Origin: Hydractinia symbiolongicarpus
Taxonomy: Eukaryota; Cnidaria; Hydrozoa; Anthoathecata; Hydractiniidae
Assembly: GCF_029227915.1 (NCBI RefSeq)
Contig: NC_079886.1
Coordinates: 27,382,501-27,446,500 of the forward strand
Direction of reading: 5' to 3'
Length of the DNA stretch: 64,000 nt
A model generated the notes under the pieces. It had not been told where the DNA came from. It saw only the letters and a list, made by a program, of their open reading frames with translations, and searched no databases. This document shows, one piece after another, positions 24,706 through 36,678 of the stretch. The translations under genes and the position numbers were made by a program. How positions within the stretch are numbered: position 1 is the stretch's first letter; each line of letters begins with the position of its first letter.

Positions 24706-25780
24706 GCTGGCGATTAAACTCCTTTTATTCAGCGTATCATCAATAATGAAATCGTTTTTGAAAACTACAAGTCTTATGCGTTTTAGTGGTAAAAAATAAT
24801 TTAAAAAATCGTTCGGGAAATGAGTTTACTCCCTGGGTACTTTCTTTGTATACATTTGACTATACGGGCCAAGCCCGGGATTTACGGGAAATCGCGCGTT
24901 TTCGTTTACCGGCGATTAAATTTCTTTTATTTAGCGTCTCATCAAAAAGGAAATCATTTTTGAAAACTACAAGTCTCATGCGGTTTAGTGGTGAAAAAAT
25001 AATTTAAAAAATCGTTCGGGAAATGAGTTTACTCCTGGGTACTTTCTTTGTATACATTCGACTATACGGGCCGATTCCAGGATATACGGGAAATCGCGAG
25101 TTTTCGTTTGCCGGCGATTAAACTCCTTTTATTCAGCGTCTCATCAAAAATGAAATCATTTTTGAAAACTACAAGTCTCATGCGTTTTAATGGTGAAAAA
25201 ATAATTTAAAGAATCGTTCGGGAAATGAGTTTACTCCCTGGGTACTTTCTTTGTATACTTTTGACTATAAGGGCCGAGTCCTGGATTTACGGGAAATTGC
25301 GGGTTTTCGTTTGCCGGAGATTGAACTCCTTTTATTCAGCGTCTCATCAATAATGAAATCGGTTTTGAAAACTACAAGTCTCATGCGTTTTAGTGGTGAA
25401 AAAATAATTTAAAAAATTGTTCGGGAAATGAGTTTACTCCCAGTTTACTTTCTTTGTATACATTCGACTATACGGGTCAAGCCCGGGATTTACGGGAAAT
25501 CGCGGGTTTTCGTTTGCCGGCGATTAAACTCCTTTTATTCAGCGTCTCATCAAAAACGAAATCATTATTGAAAACTACAAGTCTCATGCGTTTTAGTGGT
25601 AAAAAATTAATTTAAAAATCGTTAGGGAAATGAGTTTACTCCCAGTTTACTTTCTTTGTATACATTCGACTATACGGGTCAAGCCCAGGATTTACGGCAA
25701 ATCGCGGGTTTTCGTTTCCCGGCGATTAAACTACTTTTATTCAGCGTCTCATCAAAAATGAAATCATTTTTGAAAACTAA
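24362..25780. repeat. 7-monomer tandem duplication, copy 1 (1,419 bp)
   Basis: Starts in an F1/F7-type monomer with 'ATTGTTCAGGAAATG', runs through F6, F1, F4, F2, F3 and F1 monomers, and is repeated immediately at 25,781-27,199. The offset is constant at 1,419 bp. It contains module D copy 2. A private 'CAGCGTATCATCAATAATG' near 24,732 is absent from the second copy. Confidence 0.84.
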
Positions 25781-27199
25781 AAGTCTCATGCGTTTTAGTG
25801 GTGAAAAAATAATTTAAAAAATTGTTCAGGAAATGAGTTTACTCCCAGTTTACTTTCTTTGTATACTTTTTGACTATACGGGCCGAATCTGGGATTTACG
25901 GGAAATCGCGGGTTTTCGTTTGCCGGAGATTGAACTCCTTTTATTCAGCGTCTCATCAAAAATGAAATCGTTTTTGAAAACTACAAGTCTCATGCGTTTT
26001 AGTGGTGAAAAAATAATTTAAAAAATTGTTCGGGAAATGAGTTTACTCCCAGTTTACTTTCTTTGTATACATTCGACTATACGGGTCAAGCCCGGGATTT
26101 ACGGGAAATCGCGGGTTTTCGTTTGCTGGCGATTAAACTCCTTTTATTCAGCGTCTCATCAATAATGAAATCGTTTTTGAAAACTACAAGTCTTATGCGT
26201 TTTAGTGGTAAAAAATAATTTAAAAAATCGTTCGGGAAATGAGTTTACTCCCTGGGTACTTTCTTTGTATACATTTGACTATACGGGCCAAGCCCGGGAT
26301 TTACGGGAAATCGCGCGTTTTCGTTTACCGGCGATTAAATTTCTTTTATTTAGCGTCTCATCAAAAAGGAAATCATTTTTGAAAACTACAAGTCTCATGC
26401 GGTTTAGTGGTGAAAAAATAATTTAAAAAATCGTTCGGGAAATGAGTTTACTCCTGGGTACTTTCTTTGTATACATTCGACTATACGGGCCGATTCCAGG
26501 ATATACGGGAAATCGCGAGTTTTCGTTTGCCGGCGATTAAACTCCTTTTATTCAGCGTCTCATCAAAAATGAAATCATTTTTGAAAACTACAAGTCTCAT
26601 GCGTTTTAATGGTGAAAAAATAATTTAAAGAATCGTTCGGGAAATGAGTTTACTCCCTGGGTACTTTCTTTGTATACTTTTGACTATAAGGGCCGAGTCC
26701 TGGATTTACGGGAAATTGCGGGTTTTCGTTTGCCGGAGATTGAACTCCTTTTATTCAGCGTCTCATCAATAATGAAATCGGTTTTGAAAACTACAAGTCT
26801 CATGCGTTTTAGTGGTGAAAAAATAATTTAAAAAATTGTTCGGGAAATGAGTTTACTCCCAGTTTACTTTCTTTGTATACATTCGACTATACGGGTCAAG
26901 CCCGGGATTTACGGGAAATCGCGGGTTTTCGTTTGCCGGCGATTAAACTCCTTTTATTCAGCGTCTCATCAAAAACGAAATCATTATTGAAAACTACAAG
27001 TCTCATGCGTTTTAGTGGTAAAAAATTAATTTAAAAATCGTTAGGGAAATGAGTTTACTCCCAGTTTACTTTCTTTGTATACATTCGACTATACGGGTCA
27101 AGCCCGGGATTTACGGCAAATCGCGGGTTTTCGTTTCCCGGCGATTAAACTACTTTTATTCAGCGTCTCATCAAAAATGAAATCATTTTTGAAAACTAA
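25781..27199. repeat. 7-monomer tandem duplication, copy 2 (1,419 bp)
   Basis: Adjacent copy of 24,362-25,780, including module D copy 3. The match ends near 27,209, where this side has 'CATGCATTTTAGTGG' and the first copy continued with 'CATGCGTTTTAGTGG'. From about 27,130 onward the order instead follows 23,890 onward (offset 3,244 bp), so two duplications with different offsets abut here. Confidence 0.84.
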
Positions 27200-27796
27200 A
27201 AGTCTCATGCATTTTAGTGGTGAAAAAATAATTTAAAGAATCGTTTGGGAAATGAGTTTACTCCCTGGGTACTTTCTTTGTATACTTTTCACTGTACGGG
27301 CCGAGTCCGTGATATACGGAAAATCGCGGGTTTTGGTTTGCCGGAGATTAAACTCCTTTTATTCAGCGTCTCATCAAGAATGAAATCGTTTTTGAAAACT
27401 ACAAATCTTATGCGTTTTAGTGGTAAAAAATTAATTTAAAAAATCGTTCGGGAAATGAGTTTACTCCCAGTTTACTTTCTTCGTATAAATTCGACTATAT
27501 GGGTCAAGCCCGGGATTTACGGGAACTCTCGGGTTTTCGTTTGCCGGCGATTAAACTCCTTTTATTCAGCGTCTCATCAAAAATGAAATCATTTTTGAAA
27601 ACTACAAGTCTCATGCGTTTTAGTGGTGAAAAAATAATTTAAAAAATTGTTCAGGAAATGAGTTTACTCCCAGTTTACTTTCTTTGTATACTTTTTGACT
27701 ATACGGGCCGAATCTGGGATTTACGGGAAATCGCGGGTTTTCGTTTGCCGGAGATTGAACTCCTTTTATTCAGCGTCTCATCAAAAATGAAATCGT

Positions 27797-30700
27797 TTTT
27801 GAAAACTACAAGTCTCATGCGTTTTAGTGGTGAAAAAATAATTTAAAAAATTGTTCGGGAAATGAGTTTACTCCCAGTTTACTTTCTTTGTATACATTCG
27901 ACTATACGGGTCAAGCCCGGGATTTACGGGAAATCGCGGGTTTTCGTTTGCCGGCGATTAAACTCCTTTTATTCAGCGTCTCATCAAAAACGAAATCATT
28001 ATTGAAAACTACAAGTCTCATGCGTTTTAGTGGTAAAAAATTAATTTAAAAATCGTTAGGGAAATGAGTTTACTCCCAGTTTACTTTCTTTGTATACATT
28101 CGACTATACGGGTCAAGCCCGGGATTTACGGCATATCGCGGGTTTTCGTTTGCCGGCGATTAAACTCCTTTTATTCAGCGTCTCAACAAAAATGAAATCA
28201 TTTTTGAAAACTAAAAGTCTCATGCGTTTTAGTGGTGAAAAAATAATTTAAAGAATCGTTCGGGAAATGAGTTCACTCCCAGTTTACTTTCTTTGTATAC
28301 ATTCGACTATACGGGTCAAGCCCGGGATTTACGGCAAATCGCGGGTTTTCGTTTGCCGGCGATTAAACTCCTTTTATTCAGCGTCTCATCAAAATTGAAA
28401 TCATTTTTGAAAACTAAAAGTCTCATGCGTTTTAGTGGTGAAAAAATAATTTAAAGAATCGTTCGGGAAATGAGTTCACTTCCTGCGTACTTTCTTTGTA
28501 TACTTTTGACTATACGGGCCGAATCTGGGATTTACGTGAAATCGCAGGTTTTCGTTTGCCTGAGATTAAACTCCTTTTATTTAGCGTCTCATCAAGAATG
28601 AAATCGTTTTTAAAAACTACAAGTCTTATGCGTTTTAGTGGTAAAAAATTAATTTAAAAAATCGTGCGGGAAATGAGTTTACTCCCAGTTTACTTTCTTT
28701 GTATACATTCCACTATACGGGTCAAGCCCGGGATTTACGGCAAATCGCGGGTTTTCGTTTGCCGGCGATTAAACTACTTTTATTCAGCGTCTCATCAAAT
28801 ATGAAATCATTTTTGAAAACTAAAAGTCTCATGCGTTTTAGTGGTTAAAAAAATAATTTAAAGAATCGATTGGGAAATGAGTTTACTCCCTGGGTACTTT
28901 CTTTGTATACTTTTCACTGTACGGGCCGAGTCCGTGATATACGGAAAATCGCGGGTTTTCGTTTGCCGGAGATTAAACTCCTTTTATTCAGCGTCTCATC
29001 AAGAATGAAATCGTTTTTGAAAACTACAAATCTTATGCATTTTAGTAGTAAAAAATTAAGTTAAAAATCGTTCGGGAAATGAGTTTACTCCCAGTTTACT
29101 TTCTTCGCATAAATTCGACTATATGGGTCAAGCCCGGGATTTACGGGAACTCTCGGGTTTTCGTTTGCCGGCGATTAAACTCCTTTTATTCAGCGTCTCA
29201 TCAAAAATGAAATCATTTTTGAAAACTACAAGTCTCATGCGTTTTAGTGGTGAAAAAATAATTTAAAAAATTGTTCGGGAAATGAGTTTACTCCCAGTTT
29301 ACTTTCTTTGTATTCTTTTTGACTATACGGGCAGAATCTGGGATTTACGGGAAATCGCGGGTTTTCGTTTGCCGGAGATTGAACTCCTTTTATTCAGCGT
29401 CTCATCAAAAATGAAATCGTTTTTGAAAACTACAAGTCTCATGCGTTTTAGTGGTGAAAAAATAATTTAAAAAATTGTTCGGGAAATGAGTTTTCTCCCA
29501 GTTTACTTTCTTTGTATACATTCGACTATACGGGTCAAGCCCGGGATTTGCGGGAAATCGCGGGTTTTCGTTTGCCGGCGATTAAACTCCTTTTATTCAG
29601 CGTCTCATCAAAAACGAAATCATTATTGAAAACTACAAGTCTCATGCGTTTTAGTGGTAAAAAATTAATTTAAAAAATCGTTAGGGAAATGAGTTTACTC
29701 CCAGTTTACTTTCTTTGTATACATTCGACTATACGGGTGAAGCCCGGGATTTACGGCAAATCGCGGGTTTTCGTTTGCCGGCGATTAAACTCCTTTTATT
29801 CAGCGTCTCAACAAAAATGAAATCATTTTTGAAAACTAAAAGTCTTATGCGTTTTAGTGGTGAAAAAATAATTTAAAGAATCGTTTGGGAAATGAGTTCA
29901 CTCCCTGCGTACTTTCTTTGTATACTTTTGACTATACGGGCCGAATCTGGGATTTACGGGAAATCGCAGGTTTTCGTTTGCCGGAGATTAAACTCCTTTT
30001 ATTCAGCGTCTCATCAAGAATGAAATCGTTTTTGAAAACTACAAGTCTTATGCGTTTTAGTGGTAAAAAATTAATTTTAAAAATCGTTCGGGAAATGAGT
30101 TTACTCCCAGTTTACTTTCTTCGTATAAATTCGACTATACGGGTCAAGCTCGGGATTTACGGGAACTCTCGGGTTTTCGTTTGCCGGCGATTAAACTCCT
30201 TTTATTCAGCGTCTCACCAAAAATGAAATCATTTTTAAAAACTACAAGTCTCATGCGTTTTAGTGGTAAAGAAATAATTTAAAAAATCGTTCGGGAAATG
30301 AGTTTACTCCCTGGGTAATTTCTTTGTATACATTCGACTATACGGCCAAGCCCAGGATTTACGGGAAATCGCGGGTTTTCGTTTGCCGGCGATTAAACTC
30401 CTTTTATTTAGCGTCTCATCAAAAACGAAATCATTTTTGAAAACTACAAGTCTCATGCGTTTTAGTGGTGAAAAATAATTTAAAGAATCGTTCGGGAAAT
30501 GAGTTTACTCCCTGGGTACTTTCTTTGTATACATTTGACTATACGGGCCGAATCTGGGATTTACGGGAAATGGCAGGTTTTCGTTTGCCTGAGATTAAAA
30601 TCCTTTTATTCAGCGTCTCATCAAGAATGAAATCGTTTTTAAAAACTACAAGTCTTATGCGTTTTAGTGGTAAAAAATTAATTTAAAAAATCGTGCGGGA

Positions 30701-31602
30701 AATGAGTTTACTCCCAGTTTACTTTCTTTGTATACATTCCACTATACGGGTCAAGCCCGGGATTTACGGCAAATCGCGGGTTTTCGTTTCCCGGCGATTA
30801 AACTACTTTTATTCAGCGTCTCATCAAAAATGAAATCATTTTTGAAAACTAAAAGTCTCATGCATTTTAGTGGTGAAAAAATAATTTAAAGAATCGTTTG
30901 GGAAATGAGTTTACTCCCTGGGTACTTTCTTTGTATACTTTTCACTGTACGGGCCGAGTCCGTGATATACGGAAAATCGCGGGTTTTCGTTTGCCGGAGA
31001 TTAAACTCCTTTTATTCAGCGTCTCATCAAGAATGAAATCGTTTTTGAAAACTACAAATCTTATGCGTTTTAGTGGTAAAAAATTAATTTAAAAAATCGT
31101 TCGGGAAATGAGTTTACTCCCAGTTTACTTTCTTCGTATAAATTCGACTATATGGGTCAAGCCCGGGATTTACGGGAACTCTCGGGTTTTCGTTTGCCGG
31201 CGATTAAACTCCTTTTATTCAGCGTCTCATCAAAAATGAAATCATTTTTGAAAACTACAAGTCTCATGCGTTTTAGTGGTGAAAAAATAATTTAAAAAAT
31301 TGTTCGGGAAATGAGTTTACTCCCAGTTTACTTTCTTTGTATACTTTTTGACTATACGGGCCGAATCTGGGATTTACGGGAAATCGCGGGTTTTCGTTTG
31401 CCGGAGATTGAACTCCTTTTATTCAGCGTCTCATCAAAAATGAAATCGTTTTTGAAAACTACAAGTCTCATGCGTTTTAGTGGTGAAAAAATAATTTAAA
31501 AAATTGTTCGGGAAATGAGTTTACTCCCAGTTTACTTTCTTTGTATACATTCGACTATACGGGTCAAGCCCGGGATTTACGGGAAATCGCGGGTTTTCGT
31601 TT
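27797..31602. repeat. Large spaced duplication, right copy
   Basis: Partner of 20,900-24,705. Its private differences include 'TCGATTGGGAAATG' near 28,867, 'TATGCATTTTAGTAG' near 29,036, 'ACGGGCAGAATCTGG' near 29,328 and 'GAAATGGCAGG' near 30,568. Part of it (about 29,250-31,640) also corresponds in monomer order to 39,950-42,340 at an offset of 10,708 bp with lower identity, linking the middle and right domains. Confidence 0.85.
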
Positions 31603-33722
31603 GCCGGCGATTAAACTCCTTTTATTCAGCGTCTCATCAAAAACGAAATCATTATTGAAAACTACAAGTCTCATGCGTTTTAGTGGTAAAAAATTAATTT
31701 AAAAATCGTTAGGGAAATGAGTTTACTCCCAGTTTACTTTCTTTGTATACATTCGACTATACGGGTCAAGCCCGGGATTTACGGCAAATCGCGGTTTTCG
31801 TTTGCCGGCGATTAAACTCCTTTTATTCAGCGTCTCAACAAAAATGAAATCATTTTTGAAAACTAAAAGTCTTATGCGTTTTAGTGGTAAAAAAAATTTA
31901 AAGAATCGTTCGGGAAATGAGTTCACTCCCTGCGTACTTTCTTTGTATACTTTTGACTATACGGGCCGAATCTAGGATTCACGGGAAATCGCAGGTTTTC
32001 GTTTGCCGGAGATTAAACTCCTTTTATTCAGCGTCTCATCAAGAATGAAATCGTTTTTGAAAACTACAAGTCTTATGCGTTTTAGTGGTAAAAAATTAAT
32101 TTAAAAAATCGTTCGGGAAATGAGTTTACTCCCAGTTTACTTTCTTCGTATAAATTCGACTATACGGGTCAAGCCCGGGATTTACGGGAACTCTCGGGTT
32201 TTCGTTTGCCGGCGATTAAACTCCTTTTATTCAGCGTCTCATCAAAAATGAAATCATTTTTAAAAACTACAAGTCTCATGCGTTTTAGTGGTGAAGAAAT
32301 AATTTAAAAAATTGTTCGGGAAATGAGTTTACTCCCTGGGTAATTTCTTTGTATACATTCGACTATACGGCCAAGCCCAGGATTTACGGGAAATCGCGGG
32401 TTTTCGTTTGCCGGCGATTAAACTCCTTTTATTCAGCGTCTCATCAATAATGAAATCGTTTTTGAAAACTGCAAGTCTTATGCGTTTTAGTGGTAAAAAA
32501 TTAATTTAAAAAATCGTTCGGGAAATGAGTTTACTCCCTGGGTACTTTCTTTGTATACTTTTTACTGTAGGGGCCGAGTCCGTGATATACGGAAAATCGC
32601 GGGTTTTCGTTTGCCGGCGATTAAACTACTTTTATTCAGTGTCTCATCAAAAACGAAATCATTTTTGAAAACTACAAGTCTCATGCGTTTTAGTGGTGAA
32701 AAATAATTTAAAGAAACCTTCGGGAAATGAGTTTACTCCCTGCGTACTTTCTTTGTATACTTTTGACTATACGGGCCGAATCTGGGATTTACGGGAAATC
32801 GCGGGTTTTCGTTTGCCGGAGATTAAACTCCTTTTATTCAGCGTCTCATCAAAAATGAAATCATTTTTGAAATCTACAAGTCTCATGCGTTTTAGTGGTG
32901 AAAAAATAATTAAAAGAATCGTTCGGGAAATGAGTTTACTCCCTGGGTACTTTCTTTGTATACTTTTCACTGTACGGGCCGAGTCCGTGATATACGGAAA
33001 ATCGAGGGTTTTCGTTTGCCGGCGATTACACTTCTTTTATTCAGAGTCTCATCAAAAACGAAATCATTTTTGAAAACTACAAGTCTCATGCGTTTGAGTG
33101 GTGAAAAACAATTTAAAGAATCGTTCGGGAAATGAGTTTACTCCATGCGTACTTTCTTTGTATACTTTTTGACTATACGGGCCGAATCTGGGATTTACGG
33201 GAAATCGCGGGTTTTCGTTTGCCGGCGATTAAACTCCTTTTATTCAGCGTCTCATCAAAAATGAAATCATTTTTGAAAACTACAAGTCTCATGCGTTCTA
33301 GTGGTAAAAAATTAATTCAAAAAATCGTTCGGGAAATGAGTTTACTCCCAGTTTACTTTCTTTGTATACATTCCACTATACGGGTCAAGCCCGGGATTTA
33401 CGGCAAATCGCGGGTTTTCGTTTGCCGGCGATTAAACTCCTTTTATTCAGCGTCTCATCATTTTTGAAACTAAAAGTCTCATGCGTTTTAGTGGTGAAAA
33501 AATAATTTAAAGAATCGTTTGGGAAATGAGTTTACTCCCTGGGTACTTTCTTTGTATACTTTTCACTGTACGGGCCGAGTCCGTGATATACGGAAAATCG
33601 CGGTTTTCGTTTGCCGGAGATTGAACTCCTTTTATTCAGCGTCTCATCAAAAATGAAATCGTTTTTGAAAACTACAAGTCTCATGCGTTTTAGTGGTGAA
33701 AAAATAATTTAAAAAATTGTTC

Positions 33723-33912
33723 GGGAAATGAGTTTACTCCCAGTTTACTTTCTTTGTATACATTCGACTATACGGTCAAGCCCGGGATTTACGGGAAATC
33801 GCGGGTTTTCGTTTGCCGGCGATTAAACTCCTTTTATTCAGCGTCTCATCATTTTTGAAAACTACAAGTCTCATGCGTTTTAGTGGTGAAAAAATAATTT
33901 AAAGAATCGTTT
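33723..33912. repeat. Short 190-bp monomer, copy 1
   Basis: An F1 monomer lacking 12 bp at 'CGTCTCATCATTTTTG' (normally 'CATCA', 7 more bases, 'AATCA', then 'TTTTTG') and one G at 'ACGGTCAAG', giving 190 bp. The 12-bp deletion lies between two ATCA repeats, as expected for slippage or microhomology-mediated loss. The unit is followed at once by an apparently identical second copy. Confidence 0.85.
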
Positions 33913-34102
33913 GGGAAATGAGTTTACTCCCAGTTTACTTTCTTTGTATACATTCGACTATACGGTCAAGCCCGGGATTTACGGGAAATCGCGGGTTTTC
34001 GTTTGCCGGCGATTAAACTCCTTTTATTCAGCGTCTCATCATTTTTGAAAACTACAAGTCTCATGCGTTTTAGTGGTGAAAAAATAATTTAAAGAATCGT
34101 TT
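33913..34102. repeat. Short 190-bp monomer, copy 2
   Basis: Repeats 33,723-33,912 at an exact 190-bp offset, with identity continuing to about 34,121. Both indels are present, so this is a duplication of the already shortened monomer rather than two independent deletions. It is the clearest recent single-monomer duplication in the window. Confidence 0.85.
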
Positions 34103-34650
34103 GGGAAATGAGTTTACTCCCTGGGTACTTTCTTTGTATACTTTTTGACTATACGGGCCAAATCTGGGATTTACGGGAAATCGCGGGTTTTCGTTTGCCG
34201 GAGATTGAACTCCTTTTATTCTGCGTCTCATCAAAAATGAAATCGTTTTTGAAAACTACAAGTCTCATGCGTTTTAGTGGTGAAAAAATAATTTAAAAAA
34301 TTGTTCGGGAAATGAGTTTACTCCCAGTTTACTTTCTTTGTATACATTCGACTATACGGTCAAGCCCGGGATTTACGGGAAATCGCGGGTTTTCGTTTGC
34401 CGGCGATTAAACTCCTTTTATTCAGCGTCTCATCAAAAACGAAATCATTTTTGAAAACTACAAGTCTCATGCGTTTTAGTGGTAAAAAGTTAATTAAAAA
34501 AATCGTTCGGGAAATGAGTTTACTCCCAGTTTACTTTCTTTGTATACATTCGACTATACGGGTCAAGCCCGGGATTTACGGCAAATCGCGGGTTTTCGTT
34601 TGCCGGCGATTAAACTCCTTTTATTCAGCGTCTCATCAAAAATGAAATCA

Positions 34651-35664
34651 TTTTTGAAAACTAAAAGTCTCATGCGTTTTAGTAGTGAAAAAATAATTTA
34701 AAGAATCGTTCGGGAAATGAGTTCACTCCCTGCGTACTTTCTTTGTATACTTTTGACTATACGGGCCGAATCTGGGATTTACGGGAAATCGCAGGTTTTC
34801 GTTTGCCTGAGATTAAACTCCTTTTATTTAGCGTCTCATCAAGAATGAAATCGTTTTTAAAAACTACAAGTCTTATGCGTTTTAGTGGTAAAAAATTAAT
34901 TTCAAAAATCGAGCGGGAAATGAGTTTACTCCCAGTTTACTTTCTTTGTATACATTCCACTATACGGGTCAAGCCCGGGATTTACGGCAAATCGCGGGTT
35001 TTCGTTTGCCGGCGATTAAACTACTTTTATTCAGCGTCTCACCAAAAATGAAATCATTTTTGAAAACTAAAAGTCTCATGCGTTTTAGTGGTGAAAAAAT
35101 AATTTAAAGAATCGTTTGGGAAATGAGTTTACTCCCTGGGTACTTTCTTTGTATACTTTTCACTGTACGGGCCGAGTCCGTGATATACGGAAAATCGCGG
35201 GTTTTCGTTTGCCGAAGATTAAACTCCTTTTATTCAGCGTCTCATCAAGAATGAAATCGTTTTTGAAAACTACAAATCTTATGCGTTTTAGTGGTAAAAA
35301 ATTAATTTAAAAATCGTTCGGGAAATGAGTTTACTCCCAGTTTACTTTCTTCGTATAAATTCGACTATATGGGTCAAGCCCGGGATTTACGGGAACTCTC
35401 GGGTTTTCGTTTGCCGGCGATTAAACTCCTTTTATTCAGCGTTTCATCAAAAATGAAATCATTTTTGAAAACTACAAGTCTCATGCGTTTTATTGGTGAA
35501 AAAATAATTTAAAAATTGTTCGGGAAATGAGTTTACTCCCAGTTTACTTTCTTTCTATACTTTTTGACTATGCGGGCCGAATCTGGGATTTACGGGAAAT
35601 CGCGTGTTTTCGTTTGCCGGAGATTGAACTCCTTTTATTCAGCGTCTCATCAAAAATGAAATCG
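34651..35664. repeat. 5-monomer tandem duplication, copy 1 (1,014 bp)
   Basis: F9, F1, F5, F7 and F6 monomers, repeated immediately downstream at a constant 1,014-bp offset. Shared rare variants are 'TTTAGTAGTGAAAAAATAA', 'AAATCGAGCGGG', 'CAGCGTCTCACCAAAAATG', 'TTTATTGGTGAAAA', 'CTTTCTATAC' and 'ACTATGCGGGCC'. Copy-specific: 'TTTGCCGAAGATT' here, 'TTTGGCGAAGATT' in copy 2. Confidence 0.87.
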
Positions 35665-36678
35665 TTTTTGAAAACTAAAAGTCTCATGCGTTTTAGTAGT
35701 GAAAAAATAATTTAAAGAATCGTTCGGGAAATGAGTTCACTCCCTGCGTACTTTCTTTGTATACTTTTGACTATACGGGCCGAATCTGGGATTTACGGGA
35801 AATCGCAGGTTTTCGTTTGCCTGAGATTAAACTCCTTTTATTTAGCGTCTCATCAAGAATGAAATCGTTTTTAAAAACTACAAGTCTTATGCGTTTTAGT
35901 GGTAAAAAATTAATTTCAAAAATCGAGCGGGAAATGAGTTTACTCCCAGTTTACTTTCTTTGTATACATTCCACTATACGGGTCAAGCCCGGGATTTACG
36001 GCAAATCGCGGGTTTTCGTTTGCCGGCGATTAAACTACTTTTATTCAGCGTCTCACCAAAAATGAAATCATTTTTGAAAACTAAAAGTCTCATGCGTTTT
36101 AGTGGTGAAAAAATAATTTAAAGAATCGTTTGGGAAATGAGTTTACTCCCTGGGTACTTTCTTTGTATACTTTTCACTGTACGGGCCGAGTCCGTGATAT
36201 ACGGAAAATCGCGGGTTTTCGTTTGGCGAAGATTAAACTCCTTTTATTCAGCGTCTCATCAAGAATGAAATCGTTTTTGAAAACTACAAATCTTATGCGT
36301 TTTAGTGGTAAAAAATTAATTTAAAAATCGTTCGGGAAATGAGTTTACTCCCAGTTTACTTTCTTCGTATAAATTCGACTATATGGGTCAAGCCCGGGAT
36401 TTACGGGAACTCTCGGGTTTTCGTTTGCCGGCGATTAAACTCCTTTTATTCAGCGTTTCATCAAAAATGAAATCATTTTTGAAAACTACAAGTCTCATGC
36501 GTTTTATTGGTGAAAAAATAATTTAAAATTTGTTCGGGAAATGAGTTTACTCCCAGTTTACTTTCTTTCTATACTTTTTGACTATGCGGGCCGAATCTGG
36601 GATTTACGGGAAATCGCGTGTTTTCTTTTGCCGGAGATTGAACTCCTTTTATTCAGCGTCTCATCAAAAATGAAATCG
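35665..36678. repeat. 5-monomer tandem duplication, copy 2 (1,014 bp)
   Basis: Adjacent near-identical copy of 34,651-35,664. Differences noted: 'TTTGGCGAAG' near 36,222, 'TTTAAAATTTGTTCGGG' near 36,522, 'TGTTTTCTTTTGCC' near 36,610, and 'AACTACAAG' at the right edge where copy 1 reads 'AACTAAAAG'. Confidence 0.87.

Larger units (their letters stand above)
31603..34650. repeat. Mosaic region with deleted and short monomers
   Basis: Irregular series of F1, F5, F6, F7, F8 and F9 monomers with more small indels than elsewhere: 'CGCGGTTTTCG' (lost G) near 31,791 and 33,600, 'TAAAAAAAATTTAAAG' near 31,887, three 12-bp deletions near 33,460, 33,850 and 34,040, and 'ATACGGTCAAG' (lost G) near 33,772, 33,962 and 34,356. 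Private changes such as 'ACTGTAGGGGCCGAG' near 32,563, 'AGAAACCTTCGGG' near 32,712 and 'CAGAGTCTCATC' near 33,042 are frequent. Apart from one 190-bp tandem pair I found no HOR copy of the region. Confidence 0.75.

Noticed and set aside
31723-31926. Minus-strand frames at 31,723-31,926 and 32,767-32,970
   Set aside because: They are opened by local one-base losses in monomers of the mosaic region and are the complement of the same satellite unit. Nothing resembles a protein family.
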